Shown: positions 1 through 6,285 of the stretch, one piece after another
Layout: the number at the start of each line of letters is the position of its first letter
Numbering within the stretch: the first letter of the stretch is position 1
From: Verrucomicrobiota bacterium
GTDB lineage: Bacteria; Verrucomicrobiota; Verrucomicrobiia; Verrucomicrobiales; DEV007
DNA length: 7,004 bases
NCBI GenBank assembly: GCA_020630835.1
Contig: JAHDIL010000032.1
Location: 3,313 to 10,316 of the forward strand
Reading direction: 5' to 3'
Notes under the pieces: generated by a model
Told to the model about the DNA's origin: nothing
The model's input: the letters and a program-made list of their open reading frames with translations, nothing else
Database searches by the model: none
Position numbers and translations under genes: made by a program

Positions 1-227
1 AGTTTGAAGACAGCGTGCTGCGGGTTTCGTCAATTCGCCGCCGTCACGGGCTATCGTCGGAGGGTAATGATCGTCGTTCTGCATCCGAGGATCGCAAGGT
101 TCTGCGCTACCAACTACCTGAGCAGGTAGATGTCGATGCCATTTCCGCCTCGCTCGAAGCTGGCGTCCTCACACTCACCCTGCCTATAGCCGCAAGCGCA
201 AGGCCACGTTCAATCGAAGTGCAATAA
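1..227 (+). CDS. Hsp20/alpha-crystallin small heat-shock protein, C-terminal part (5' truncated by window edge)
   Basis: The reading frame is already open at base 3 and runs to TAA at 225-227, giving 74 visible residues; the true start lies outside the window. What is seen is the second half of an alpha-crystallin domain: a strand with VLRVSS, then LRYQLPEQVDVD, then the hallmark GVLTLTLP strand, and a C-terminal tail with the I-x-V motif (IEV) just before the stop. In this family the I-x-V motif docks into a groove on a neighbouring subunit to build oligomers that hold unfolding proteins in an ATP-independent way in the cytoplasm. A GTG at base 15 should not be taken as the start because it sits inside the domain. 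A second Hsp20 gene follows 31 bases later on the same strand, so the two are probably co-transcribed. The family assignment is firm; the specific subtype cannot be judged from a fragment. Confidence 0.85.
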   Translation, partial: FEDSVLRVSSIRRRHGLSSEGNDRRSASEDRKVLRYQLPEQVDVDAISASLEAGVLTLTLPIAASARPRSIEVQ

Positions 228-258
228 TTCAAAACACTAACTTTTACATAACTTAAGA

Positions 259-663
259 ATGGAAACACAAGTCGAACACAAAAATACCCAGACCTCGCCG
301 CCTGGCGAGGCTCATGATAAACCTGCCACCAGGTCGCGTCGCCTTATTCGCCCAGCACACCGGAGCTTCACCGTCGATGGAGGTCGGCGGCTCGAGGTGG
401 ATCTCCCAGGCATAAACCGAGACACCCTTACCCTAGATATAGACAAATCGACCCTCAGCCTGAAGGCTCTTCGCCATCAGGCGCCCGCTGATGGCTACGA
501 GTTTTTGGAAGGCAATGGCCACGACATCAACTATGAGTTAGCGCTTCAGTTGGGCTCTGCTGTTGATACGGAGCGAATCACCGCTACCTGGGAATGCGGC
601 GCCCTCGAAGTCGACCTACCCAACAAAGCTGAACAGCAGCCCCGTTTGATAGAGGTGCAATAA
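259..663 (+). CDS. Hsp20/alpha-crystallin family small heat-shock protein
   Basis: This 134-residue protein has the usual length and layout of a bacterial small heat-shock protein. A polar, probably disordered N-terminus (residues 1-34) is followed by an alpha-crystallin domain of about residues 36-121, with LEVDLPGINRDTLTLDID at 45-62 and GALEVDLPN at 114-122, and a tail ending IEVQ with the I-x-V oligomerisation motif. The expected role is an ATP-independent holdase that keeps damaged cytoplasmic proteins refoldable. The C-terminal strand reads GALEVDLP rather than the commoner GVLTLTLP, so it is a somewhat diverged member. Both this protein and the upstream Hsp20 fragment end in IEVQ, and such tandem pairs often form mixed oligomers; mixing here is inference. 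The ATG at 259 is the only sensible start and has no clear Shine-Dalgarno (TTAAGA lies just upstream). A strong terminator follows. Confidence 0.88.
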   Translation: METQVEHKNTQTSPPGEAHDKPATRSRRLIRPAHRSFTVDGGRRLEVDLPGINRDTLTLDIDKSTLSLKALRHQAPADGYEFLEGNGHDINYELALQLGSAVDTERITATWECGALEVDLPNKAEQQPRLIEVQ

Positions 664-691
664 GCCGAGCACTTCTTTCCCCTCTATAAAA

Positions 692-728
692 AAACTCCAT
701 CAGCAAGCTGATGGAGTTTCGCTTTTTT
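692..728. terminator. Bidirectional intrinsic terminator between convergent genes
   Basis: A perfect 12-bp stem pairs AAACTCCATCAG (692-703) with CTGATGGAGTTT (708-719) across a four-base loop CAAG. A T-tract follows on the plus strand (TTTCGCTTTTTT, 717-727). A run of A residues precedes the stem (688-694), which reads as a T-tract on the minus strand. The element can therefore end both the plus-strand Hsp20 transcript, whose stop is at 663, and the minus-strand transcript of the gene ending at 758. Confidence 0.9.
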
Positions 729-757
729 GTGTTATGAAACAAAAAAGAGGTATGCGC

Positions 758-1813
758 TTAAGCTACATACTCGCGCTGCACGGAACGCTTAGCAGATCCT
801 TCGCTTGCTGAGCGCTCCTGCTCAATAAATTCACGAGCAGAAATTGAGCGCTCGTCGATAAGGCTGCGAGATACCCACTTCTCAAAGGTGGCGAAGTCGG
901 CATTCTGATGAGCAGCCTGGCTGACGTGAGACCAATCGCAAAAGTCTTTCTGAGTAGGAGCCGCATAGCGTCGGACTTCTAGGAGCCCCTGCAGAGCCTC
1001 AAATTCGCGCAGCTGTAGGTTATCGATTACAGCAGCCTCAGGTAGGTCATCCAGAGTTTCTGCGTCGAGACCAAAACTAATCACACCAACCCCAAATTTA
1101 GAAGCAAACGTGCGGATTTCCTCGATCATAGCCGGATCATCAATCGATGCGGCGACAATTAACTCGCCCGTGTTGGCCCATTCAGAGGCTGAGAGACACT
1201 GGAAGAGACTTTCGCGAAGATTCCCATGATTGAGCTCGAGCTTCAGTTTGGTGCTAGCAATGCGCATGGGAGATTGGCCCACACGACGAAAGACATCCAT
1301 CTTCTCCCTCTCCAATTGCCGGCTCTCTGAACGGGGGTCATCGGTTAGCCAATCAACGACAGCTAAATCAGGCACCCGCCAGCGATTGGCCTGGGCGTCG
1401 TTGGAAAATGACTGCTCGAAGGTAAATGGAAACTGGCCAGCCGCCTCGAGATAGCGCTGCACCATCGCGCGAAACTTGTTTGCCCGTGACAGAGCTACGT
1501 CAACACTCGCTCCAGTCAAACCGGCACCTCCTGCAAGGGCATCACTGCCCTCACCAAAGAAATTACGTGCGCTATTGAGGGAGTGGATAGTCGAAGAGCG
1601 CAGGTAGTATCCCTGCCCATGCTCAACCTTCGCGATTGGCGAAGACGGATCGCAGGACATGATAGAGAAATGATAGCGCAAGGTGGCATCAGAGTAGTCT
1701 TGCTTAAGTTTGTCCTTCACCATTTCGATGAGCTCGGTGCCTTTGATAGATTGAGCCGGATTCCGCGGAAGGATGTCGGGTAAAATTTCTTTAAGCTGGT
1801 CGCGCAAGTTCAT
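758..1813 (-). CDS. Winged-helix-like N-terminus plus PD-(D/E)XK-nuclease-like C-terminal region, function unknown
   Basis: A 351-residue soluble protein with no signal peptide or membrane segment. Residues about 1-72 look like a winged-helix DNA-binding module: helices around LIEMVKDKL (28-36) and DATLRYHFS (42-50), then a short wing ending in GQGYYLR (66-72). The layout recalls HARE-HTH-type modules attached to restriction-type nucleases. A linker (73-110) leads to a C-terminal region (about 111-275) resembling a PD-(D/E)XK fold: VPDLAVVDW (147-155) with a PD pair at 148-149, KLKLELN (189-195) in the place of the D/E-x-K strand, a helix RESLFQCLSASEWAN (200-214), then a strand GELIVAASI and GVGVIS (241-246). 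The position expected to hold the catalytic Lys is Asn195, so activity is doubtful. The gene is alone in its transcription unit, facing the Hsp20 operon across a shared terminator. No Shine-Dalgarno precedes the ATG. I do not recognise a named family; the fold assignment is by eye and tentative. Confidence 0.6.
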   Translation of the reverse strand: MNLRDQLKEILPDILPRNPAQSIKGTELIEMVKDKLKQDYSDATLRYHFSIMSCDPSSPIAKVEHGQGYYLRSSTIHSLNSARNFFGEGSDALAGGAGLTGASVDVALSRANKFRAMVQRYLEAAGQFPFTFEQSFSNDAQANRWRVPDLAVVDWLTDDPRSESRQLEREKMDVFRRVGQSPMRIASTKLKLELNHGNLRESLFQCLSASEWANTGELIVAASIDDPAMIEEIRTFASKFGVGVISFGLDAETLDDLPEAAVIDNLQLREFEALQGLLEVRRYAAPTQKDFCDWSHVSQAAHQNADFATFEKWVSRSLIDERSISAREFIEQERSASEGSAKRSVQREYVA

Positions 1814-1965
1814 TTCAAATTTTGAGTGGTCGTTAAGAAAAGCGGAGAAAGTTTTTTAAGTTCTCTGAATTATTTAATAATCCAGACTACAAACAGACCC
1901 TTAGGTCAACACTTTTTTCTCAAAATTGATAATTAAATGTCCTTAATTTTTAGGATTTTCGCTTA

Positions 1966-1989
1966 TTTCAGTGTTCACAACTACTGAAA
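1966..1989. repeat. Inverted repeat / stem-loop, 7-bp perfect stem
   Basis: TTTCAGT (1966-1972) pairs with ACTGAAA (1983-1989) across a ten-base loop. There is no T-tract on either side, so it is not a normal intrinsic terminator. It lies between the fdhD 3' end and the next minus-strand gene and might be part of the operon's 3' end or of an operator; a chance occurrence is also possible. Confidence 0.3.
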
Positions 1990-2034
1990 CTACCCCCGTA
2001 GACCTGGATCTTGGCGCAAATTTGGGAATCGCTC

Positions 2035-2066
2035 GGATCTGAGAAAACCCCATGCTTCTCAAATCC
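2035..2066 (-). terminator. Possible weak terminator or 3'-end stem-loop after the selU-mobA/fdhD operon
   Basis: GGATCTGAGAA (2035-2045) pairs with TTCTCAAATCC (2056-2066), giving ten base pairs with one C/A mismatch across a ten-base loop. It begins only three bases after the TAA of the MobA/FdhD gene (2072-2070, minus strand), the place where a transcript end is expected. No U-run follows on the minus strand, so it is not a canonical intrinsic terminator; it may instead stabilise the mRNA end. Confidence 0.35.
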
Positions 2067-2069
2067 CGG

Positions 2070-3482
2070 TTAGGTGTAGCAATTGAAACGTCTCTCACGC
2101 AGAAAGCCAATCAGGTTGATGCCTCCCTCTCGCGCTAGTGAAACTGCGAGAGAGCTAGGTGCCGATATCCCTGCTATACTGGGGATACCTGCTATAAGCG
2201 CCTTTTGGACAAGTTCGAAGGAGATCCGACCGCTGAGGAGAAGAAATGTCTTCGAAAAATCAACGTTATCTACGAGTCCTTGGCCGATCACTTTATCGAG
2301 CGCGTTATGCCGCCCAACATCCTCTTTCACTAGCGCGAAGTCCTCATCGTGAGGGTCGAAAAGAACAGAGGCATGCAATCCGCCTGTTTTCTTAAAAGTG
2401 GTCTGAATGCCCTCCAGTCGCTCAGGCAGGGAAAGGATCCACTCTTCTGGTGGGAGCGGCACCTGCATCGGACATGAGGGCATGTCATGCAGAGCCGCTT
2501 CGATAGTCGCTTTCCCACATATACCGCAGCTACTGGAGGTGAACACATGCCGTGTGAGACTGGCGAGATCGAGATCGCCTTCCAACACCACCTCCATAAC
2601 ATTGTCAGCAGCTCGCATGCTAGACGAAGAGCCACAGTGCCGCATCTCAATGATCTGCTTGGGATGCTGGAGCACCCCTTCCGTCACGAGAAAACCGGTA
2701 GCCAGGGCTTGATCCTGCCCCGGTGTCCGCATGAGAACAGCGACATCTCGTCCATTGACCCGCAGGGCCAGTGGCTCTTCGACAGCGACATGGTCCGTGG
2801 CTTTCCGGTAGTCTTTGGATTCCGTCTCCCAGCGCTGCATCGACAGGCTAGCCTGCTCTGGGTCACGATCGGCAAGCCATTGTTCCCATTCTTCGTAGGT
2901 ATTAACATTGATCAACTGCTCGCCTTCAGTATCGCTGATGAGGTGGGGAGCTATTTGATTAGCTGACTCAGCCTGAGCTAGAATGCGCTGAAGCTTGAGC
3001 TCTCCCTCACACAAAGCACGCTCCCAATGCTGAAGCATTCCCTCCCTCGGATAGCAAGCAATCAGAGGCTCCCAAAATTTCCCGTTGTGAATGACGGAAC
3101 CTCTCGTGCCCGAAGCCTCATCCAACAGCTTCTGTAGAAGTGAAGTCTCGACCGCCACGGCATCTACACTGATTACGAGCATAAAATCCGCTGTCGAACT
3201 TGAGAAACACTGGGCCAATCCCTCCAATGGACCGGCATTTTCTCGCTGATCATATATAATTTCTACATCCGTCAGGTAGTCTGGAAAGGCCTGATCATGC
3301 CTGGCCGAAAGAAAAAGTCGCCGTGGCTGGAGAACACGCAGAAGGCGCAGTTGATGCTCATAGAGCAACTCCGAGCCAAGTGGGGCGAAGGGTTTTTCCA
3401 GTCCTCGATCGTGAGGAGCCTGAAATCGAGTCGAGAGCCCCCCTGCGAGCAGGATAGCGTCGTAGGTGTGTCCTGCGTCCAT
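2070..3482 (-). CDS. MobA-like / FdhD fusion: molybdenum cofactor guanylyltransferase-like domain with formate dehydrogenase sulfurtransferase domain
   Basis: A 470-residue cytoplasmic protein with two cofactor-maturation domains. Residues 1-205 are a MobA-type nucleotidyltransferase: AILLAGGLSTRF (9-20) is the nucleotide-binding loop, with KPFAPLG (30-36), GPLEGLA (84-90), a probable metal-binding Asp in VISVD (D107) and the family-typical NVNTYEEW (192-199). MobA attaches GMP to molybdopterin. The loop is diverged: RMGxDK is replaced by RFQAPHDRGLEK. Residues about 226-470 are FdhD: VEEPLALRVNG (234-244), MRTPG, GFLVTEGV (263-270), the redox pair SSCGICG (C319, C322), GGLHAS (367-372), VGRHNALDKVIG (389-400) and the closing block SGRISFELVQKAL onward. 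FdhD passes sulfur from a cysteine desulfurase to the bis-MGD cofactor of formate dehydrogenase. The ATG at 3482 overlaps the selU stop (TGATG), which favours it over an in-frame ATG at 3530 inside selU. Both domain families are clear; the exact substrate of the MobA half is inferred. Confidence 0.9.
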   Translation of the reverse strand: MDAGHTYDAILLAGGLSTRFQAPHDRGLEKPFAPLGSELLYEHQLRLLRVLQPRRLFLSARHDQAFPDYLTDVEIIYDQRENAGPLEGLAQCFSSSTADFMLVISVDAVAVETSLLQKLLDEASGTRGSVIHNGKFWEPLIACYPREGMLQHWERALCEGELKLQRILAQAESANQIAPHLISDTEGEQLINVNTYEEWEQWLADRDPEQASLSMQRWETESKDYRKATDHVAVEEPLALRVNGRDVAVLMRTPGQDQALATGFLVTEGVLQHPKQIIEMRHCGSSSSMRAADNVMEVVLEGDLDLASLTRHVFTSSSCGICGKATIEAALHDMPSCPMQVPLPPEEWILSLPERLEGIQTTFKKTGGLHASVLFDPHDEDFALVKEDVGRHNALDKVIGQGLVDNVDFSKTFLLLSGRISFELVQKALIAGIPSIAGISAPSSLAVSLAREGGINLIGFLRERRFNCYT

Positions 3483-3484
3483 CA
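3480..3484 (-). promoter_or_regulatory. TGATG stop/start overlap: translational coupling of selU to mobA-fdhD
   Basis: On the minus strand the selU stop TGA (3484-3482) shares its A with the ATG (3482-3480) of the MobA/FdhD gene. No Shine-Dalgarno precedes this ATG, so re-initiation by ribosomes finishing selU is the likely route. This arrangement decides the start of the downstream gene and shows that the two are one operon. Confidence 0.8.
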
Positions 3485-4573
3485 GCTTGCCAAATTGGGG
3501 TGAGCCTTGTGGGCAGATGCGGCGAGGCAAGCCGCGGCCTCTCGCAGCGCTGCTGGATCATGCCCCGACATTCGATATGAACTGCTGGGCGTCTGGAAAT
3601 ACTGGCGCGAGGCGGAGCGATAGAGCGGATCGTAGTGATCTGCAAGAAGCTCGGTGACTAGATCATCCCAGTCTCCCGAACGCGCCATTTCTCTCCAACG
3701 GGCAATGGTTTCTTTGCCGTGACGTGGCATCAGCCTATCGAGGGCGCCCTCCACGCGTGGCCCATCGCCCACCCATTCTTCATAGTCTCTCAGGATGAAA
3801 GAAGCACGCTCTTCTATTTCTACGTCGAGCTCAAGAGAGGGGGCTCCTTTCATCGCCGTCCAGAGAGCTTCCGGCAAATTTAATTTTCCCACCTTCGCAC
3901 TCTCGGACTCGACGAAAATAGGGCGATCGGATGTGAAAGACGACAGCTGCTCTGCTATCCGTGTTTCAAAGAGTTTCTGCGAGGGCTGCGGCTCCCCTGG
4001 GTCACCGCCGAAGATTGACCCCTTATGGTGCGCCAACCCCTCAAGGTCAAGGCATTGCGCCCCCTGCTGCATCAGGCTTTGCAGCACAAGCGTTTTACCC
4101 GCGCCAGTGCAGCCAGTTATGATGACAAAGGGCAGTTTTGGGCAAACATCCTGCAAGAACTGAACAACGTGGCTACGGTAGGCTTTCCAGCCGCCATCGA
4201 TGACCTGCACGTCCCACCCGATCTGATCGAGGATGGTCGCAAAACTCCGCGATCGTTGGCCGCCTCTCCAGCAGTAGAGCAGGAGGCGTTCGGTGGAAGG
4301 GGTTTGACGCAACGGACCATCCAGATGTCGCGCCACGTTTCTGGACACCAGTGAGGCTCCCAGTCTCCGCGCCTCGAAGGTGCTTACCTGCTTATAGATG
4401 GTTCCTACCTCGACCCGTTCGCTATCAGAGAGAACAGGTAGATTGATGGCGTTGGGGAGGTGATCCTCTGTAAATTCCGCAGGAGAGCGACAGTCGATGA
4501 TTTGGTCGAAATGCGACGACAAGGTAGGCGTCGTCACGTCGGACCAGTCGTCGAGCAGATAGGTTTTTACCAT
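3482..4573 (-). CDS. selU: tRNA 2-selenouridine synthase SelU (YbbB/MnmH)
   Basis: A 363-residue protein matching the usual length and order of SelU. It replaces the 2-thio group of wobble uridine 34 in the tRNAs for Lys, Glu and Gln with selenium from selenophosphate, through a geranylated intermediate in the characterised enzyme. Residues about 13-138 form a rhodanese domain: DCRSPAEFTEDHLPNAINLP (27-46), VGTIYKQ (56-62), and the active-site loop YCWRGGQRSRS with the catalytic Cys at 101. The C-terminal half holds a P-loop, GCTGAGKT (154-161), followed by the family block LDLEGLAHHKGSIFG (175-189) and PQPSQKLFE (195-203). All expected key residues are present, so it should be active, which implies that the cell also has SelD. 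It is the first gene of a minus-strand operon and diverges from the OmpA-domain gene across 131 bases. No Shine-Dalgarno is seen before the ATG. Confidence 0.95.
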   Translation of the reverse strand: MVKTYLLDDWSDVTTPTLSSHFDQIIDCRSPAEFTEDHLPNAINLPVLSDSERVEVGTIYKQVSTFEARRLGASLVSRNVARHLDGPLRQTPSTERLLLYCWRGGQRSRSFATILDQIGWDVQVIDGGWKAYRSHVVQFLQDVCPKLPFVIITGCTGAGKTLVLQSLMQQGAQCLDLEGLAHHKGSIFGGDPGEPQPSQKLFETRIAEQLSSFTSDRPIFVESESAKVGKLNLPEALWTAMKGAPSLELDVEIEERASFILRDYEEWVGDGPRVEGALDRLMPRHGKETIARWREMARSGDWDDLVTELLADHYDPLYRSASRQYFQTPSSSYRMSGHDPAALREAAACLAASAHKAHPNLAS

Positions 4574-4666
4574 GAGATACAGCCTGTTTTAGCAAGCTTT
4601 ACCAGACAACGGAGCGTATGCCCGTGCAACTGGGATTCAGTGGAGATACAGCACAGGTGTTTCATT

Positions 4667-4695
4667 TTGCCCTTGAGGTGAAAATACGCTACACT
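4667..4695 (+). promoter_or_regulatory. Predicted sigma-70-type promoter giving a nearly leaderless transcript
   Basis: A -35 box TTGCCC (4667-4672) and a -10 box TACACT (4690-4695) are separated by exactly 17 bases. Transcription would start near 4701-4703, only two to four bases before the ATG at 4705. This supports 4705 rather than the longer in-frame ATG at 4618, which would lie upstream of the promoter. It lies in the 131-base divergent region shared with selU; no equally good promoter could be found for selU on the other strand. Confidence 0.55.
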
Positions 4696-4704
4696 CCGAC
4701 CCAT

Positions 4705-5775
4705 ATGAGTGAATCCTACGACTGGCATCCGGCCGCGAACCACCCCTCGGTTTTCAAGACCGAATCTAAGGGGCTGCTTTCGTGGGTTTTGTTGGCCATT
4801 GCGGTCTCGATCCTCATTCACATAACATTGTGGTTTCTCCTTGGTAACCTGGAGCAGAACGCCAGCAGTAGTGGCCGCGCTGAAGGCGAGGTGATCTTCC
4901 GCACCTCACGTGAGCAAATTTCCATCGACCGGAAGCTACTGGACGATTTGCTTGCGGATACCACGCCCGCAAACCCTGAAGTGCTAGAGCAGCCCAAGGA
5001 TAACGCACAAAACCTGCTAGATGAGAGTCTGGATGAATTCGACCTCCTAGAGAAATCGTCCAGTGAGACCATACGCATGTCTCCGGTGGAGACTCCCGAA
5101 CTCTATCAGTCCAGCCAGCAACCAGCGGCAGCTGACATTGCCCAACAGACGGCTCCTCAGCTAGAGACGCTAAACGTCAACTCCGTGTTGGCTAGCGACT
5201 TGAATGAGATGCGGCAGAATTTGATCGATTCCTCGGCTCAGGTTTCTGCATCACAGGTGACACTCCAGCTAAACGCTGGGACGGCAATGAGCGCCGATGT
5301 AAATCTGGACAACTTCCTCCAAAATGCTGCCGCTGCTGCCGGTTCCCAGGCCCAACAAGTCATGAAGGGGTATGCCAGCCTCGATTCCCTCATTTCACAG
5401 ACGGGAGGTCTACCTAAAGGGGAAGAAAAAATCGCGCTACCCTCAGACATTCTCTTTGAATACAACGAATACGCGATCAAAGAACAAGCTCGCCTCAGCA
5501 TGATGAAGCTCGCTTTTCTCGTGCAAACGAATCCAGATGCACAATTCATCATCGAAGGGCACACTGACAGCATCGGCGGCGCAGACTCCAACGCGCTATT
5601 AAGTATGCAGCGCGCCTCCGCCGTGCGAGACTGGTTGACGGAAAATCTTCAGATCGACACTGCCAACATTGTCGTGCGAGGTCTCGGAGAGCAGCGTCCC
5701 ATCGTATCAGTAGATGGCACGCCAGAAGAACAAGCTCTCAACCGTCGTGTGGAGATCATCGTCAAAAACGGTTGA
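4705..5775 (+). CDS. Inner-membrane-anchored OmpA-family (OmpA/MotB C-terminal domain) peptidoglycan-binding protein
   Basis: A 356-residue protein. A short cytoplasmic N-terminus is followed by one hydrophobic segment (about 24-47, WVLLAIAVSILIHITLWFLLG) that acts as an uncleaved anchor. A long acidic, Gln/Ser/Ala-rich, low-complexity periplasmic spacer (about 50-240) leads to an OmpA-like domain at about 247-353. The domain shows the peptidoglycan-binding signature: EGHTD with Asp288, then NALLSMQRASAVRDWL with Arg303, then VRGLGEQRP and NRRVEIIV. In this family the Asp and Arg grip the diaminopimelate of the cell wall. The topology, with a TonB/MotB-like single anchor and a wall-binding end, suggests a link between inner membrane and peptidoglycan; no motor or transport partner is nearby. 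The start at 4705 was chosen from the promoter position and because the extra 29 residues of the longer form are unlike a protein N-terminus. It may be co-transcribed with queF, 53 bases downstream. Confidence 0.85.
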   Translation: MSESYDWHPAANHPSVFKTESKGLLSWVLLAIAVSILIHITLWFLLGNLEQNASSSGRAEGEVIFRTSREQISIDRKLLDDLLADTTPANPEVLEQPKDNAQNLLDESLDEFDLLEKSSSETIRMSPVETPELYQSSQQPAAADIAQQTAPQLETLNVNSVLASDLNEMRQNLIDSSAQVSASQVTLQLNAGTAMSADVNLDNFLQNAAAAAGSQAQQVMKGYASLDSLISQTGGLPKGEEKIALPSDILFEYNEYAIKEQARLSMMKLAFLVQTNPDAQFIIEGHTDSIGGADSNALLSMQRASAVRDWLTENLQIDTANIVVRGLGEQRPIVSVDGTPEEQALNRRVEIIVKNG

Positions 5776-5828
5776 ACCCTTGGACCGTAGGCTGCAATTG
5801 AGGGGCACGCACCCTAATCCGAACCCTT

Positions 5829-6266
5829 ATGTCTTCTTCTACCCAGACCAAAGAGCTCACTCTGCTCGGAAATAGCGAAAACCGCCTCCCTCAAACGCCG
5901 GAGGAGGCCACGCTTGAGGTTTTTCCCAATCGAAACGCCGATCGCAATTATTGGATAGAACTTGATTACCCGGAGTTCAGCTCTCTGTGCCCAGTCACGG
6001 GTCAGCCAGACACCGCACACTTGCTTATTCGCTACATTCCTGATGAAAAATGCGTAGAGACGAAATCGCTCAAATATTACCTCGCTTCCTTTCGAAATTT
6101 ACCGTCTTTTAACGAAGATATCGTCAATCGCATTCTTGACGAGCTGAAGGCCGCCTGCTCTCCGCGAAAATTAGTGGTTCGCGGGAAATTTTCTCCACGT
6201 GGCGGTATCCGCCTGACAGCCGAGGCACGCTACCCGGATATCAACCTCGCACAAGACGAAGAATAG
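5829..6266 (+). CDS. queF: NADPH-dependent 7-cyano-7-deazaguanine reductase QueF (preQ0 reductase)
   Basis: A 145-residue short (unimodular, Bacillus-type) QueF, which reduces the nitrile of preQ0 to the aminomethyl group of preQ1 in queuosine synthesis, in the cytoplasm. FSSLCPVTGQPD (50-61) holds the catalytic Cys54, which forms the thioimide with substrate, and the proton-donating Asp61. The NADPH-binding QueF motif is ETKSLKYYL (77-85), and the end of the domain shows FSPRGGIRL (121-129). The substrate-binding Glu is at 96 (SFNED), but the residue just before it is Asn95, where characterised enzymes have His (FHE). The N-terminal 38 residues are polar and add nothing recognisable. It is followed 19 bases later by queC, the enzyme making its substrate, so the two form an operon. 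There is no Shine-Dalgarno before the ATG. Identification is firm; the Asn change may affect rate but the rest of the site is intact. Confidence 0.94.
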   Translation: MSSSTQTKELTLLGNSENRLPQTPEEATLEVFPNRNADRNYWIELDYPEFSSLCPVTGQPDTAHLLIRYIPDEKCVETKSLKYYLASFRNLPSFNEDIVNRILDELKAACSPRKLVVRGKFSPRGGIRLTAEARYPDINLAQDEE

Positions 6267-6285
6267 CCCCTGGCTCTCCCTTCGT

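Larger units (their letters stand above)
1814..2069. other. AT-rich intergenic region without a gene
   Basis: These 256 bases separate the 3' end of the MobA/FdhD gene from the start of the winged-helix/nuclease-like gene, both on the minus strand. The half nearest the start codon (about 1814-1965) is markedly AT-rich and must hold the promoter of the 758-1813 gene. A TTGACC lies at 1909-1904 on the minus strand and TATTAAAT further down, but no well-spaced pair of promoter boxes stands out. The TTGACC overlaps a small interrupted palindrome, GACC-N4-GGTC (1896-1907), and AATTAA-N6-TTAATT lies at 1931-1948; either could be a protein-binding site, but both are short enough to be chance. No coding potential is seen. 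Confidence 0.5.

Noticed and set aside
15..227. Complete 70-residue gene starting at GTG 15
   Set aside because: The frame is open upstream and the GTG falls inside the alpha-crystallin domain, so the gene is simply cut by the window edge.
758..1813. Restriction-modification system
   Set aside because: No methyltransferase or specificity gene is adjacent and the catalytic Lys position is not met, so only a nuclease-like fold is claimed.
2487..2966. 159-residue plus-strand open frame
   Set aside because: It is fully antisense to the well-supported MobA/FdhD gene and shows no recognisable motif.
3483..3530. Longer start for the MobA/FdhD protein, 16 residues upstream
   Set aside because: It lies inside the selU coding end; the ATG at 3482 overlaps the selU stop and puts the nucleotide loop at the usual distance from the N-terminus.
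3795..4354. Plus-strand open frames of 122 and 109 residues
   Set aside because: Both are antisense to conserved SelU blocks, including the P-loop, and look like shadows.
4618..4704. Longer start for the OmpA-domain protein
   Set aside because: The extra 29 residues span the predicted promoter and do not resemble a protein N-terminus; the ATG at 4705 fits better.
5238..5591. 117-residue minus-strand open frame
   Set aside because: Antisense to the OmpA-domain gene; low-complexity composition mirrors the coding strand.
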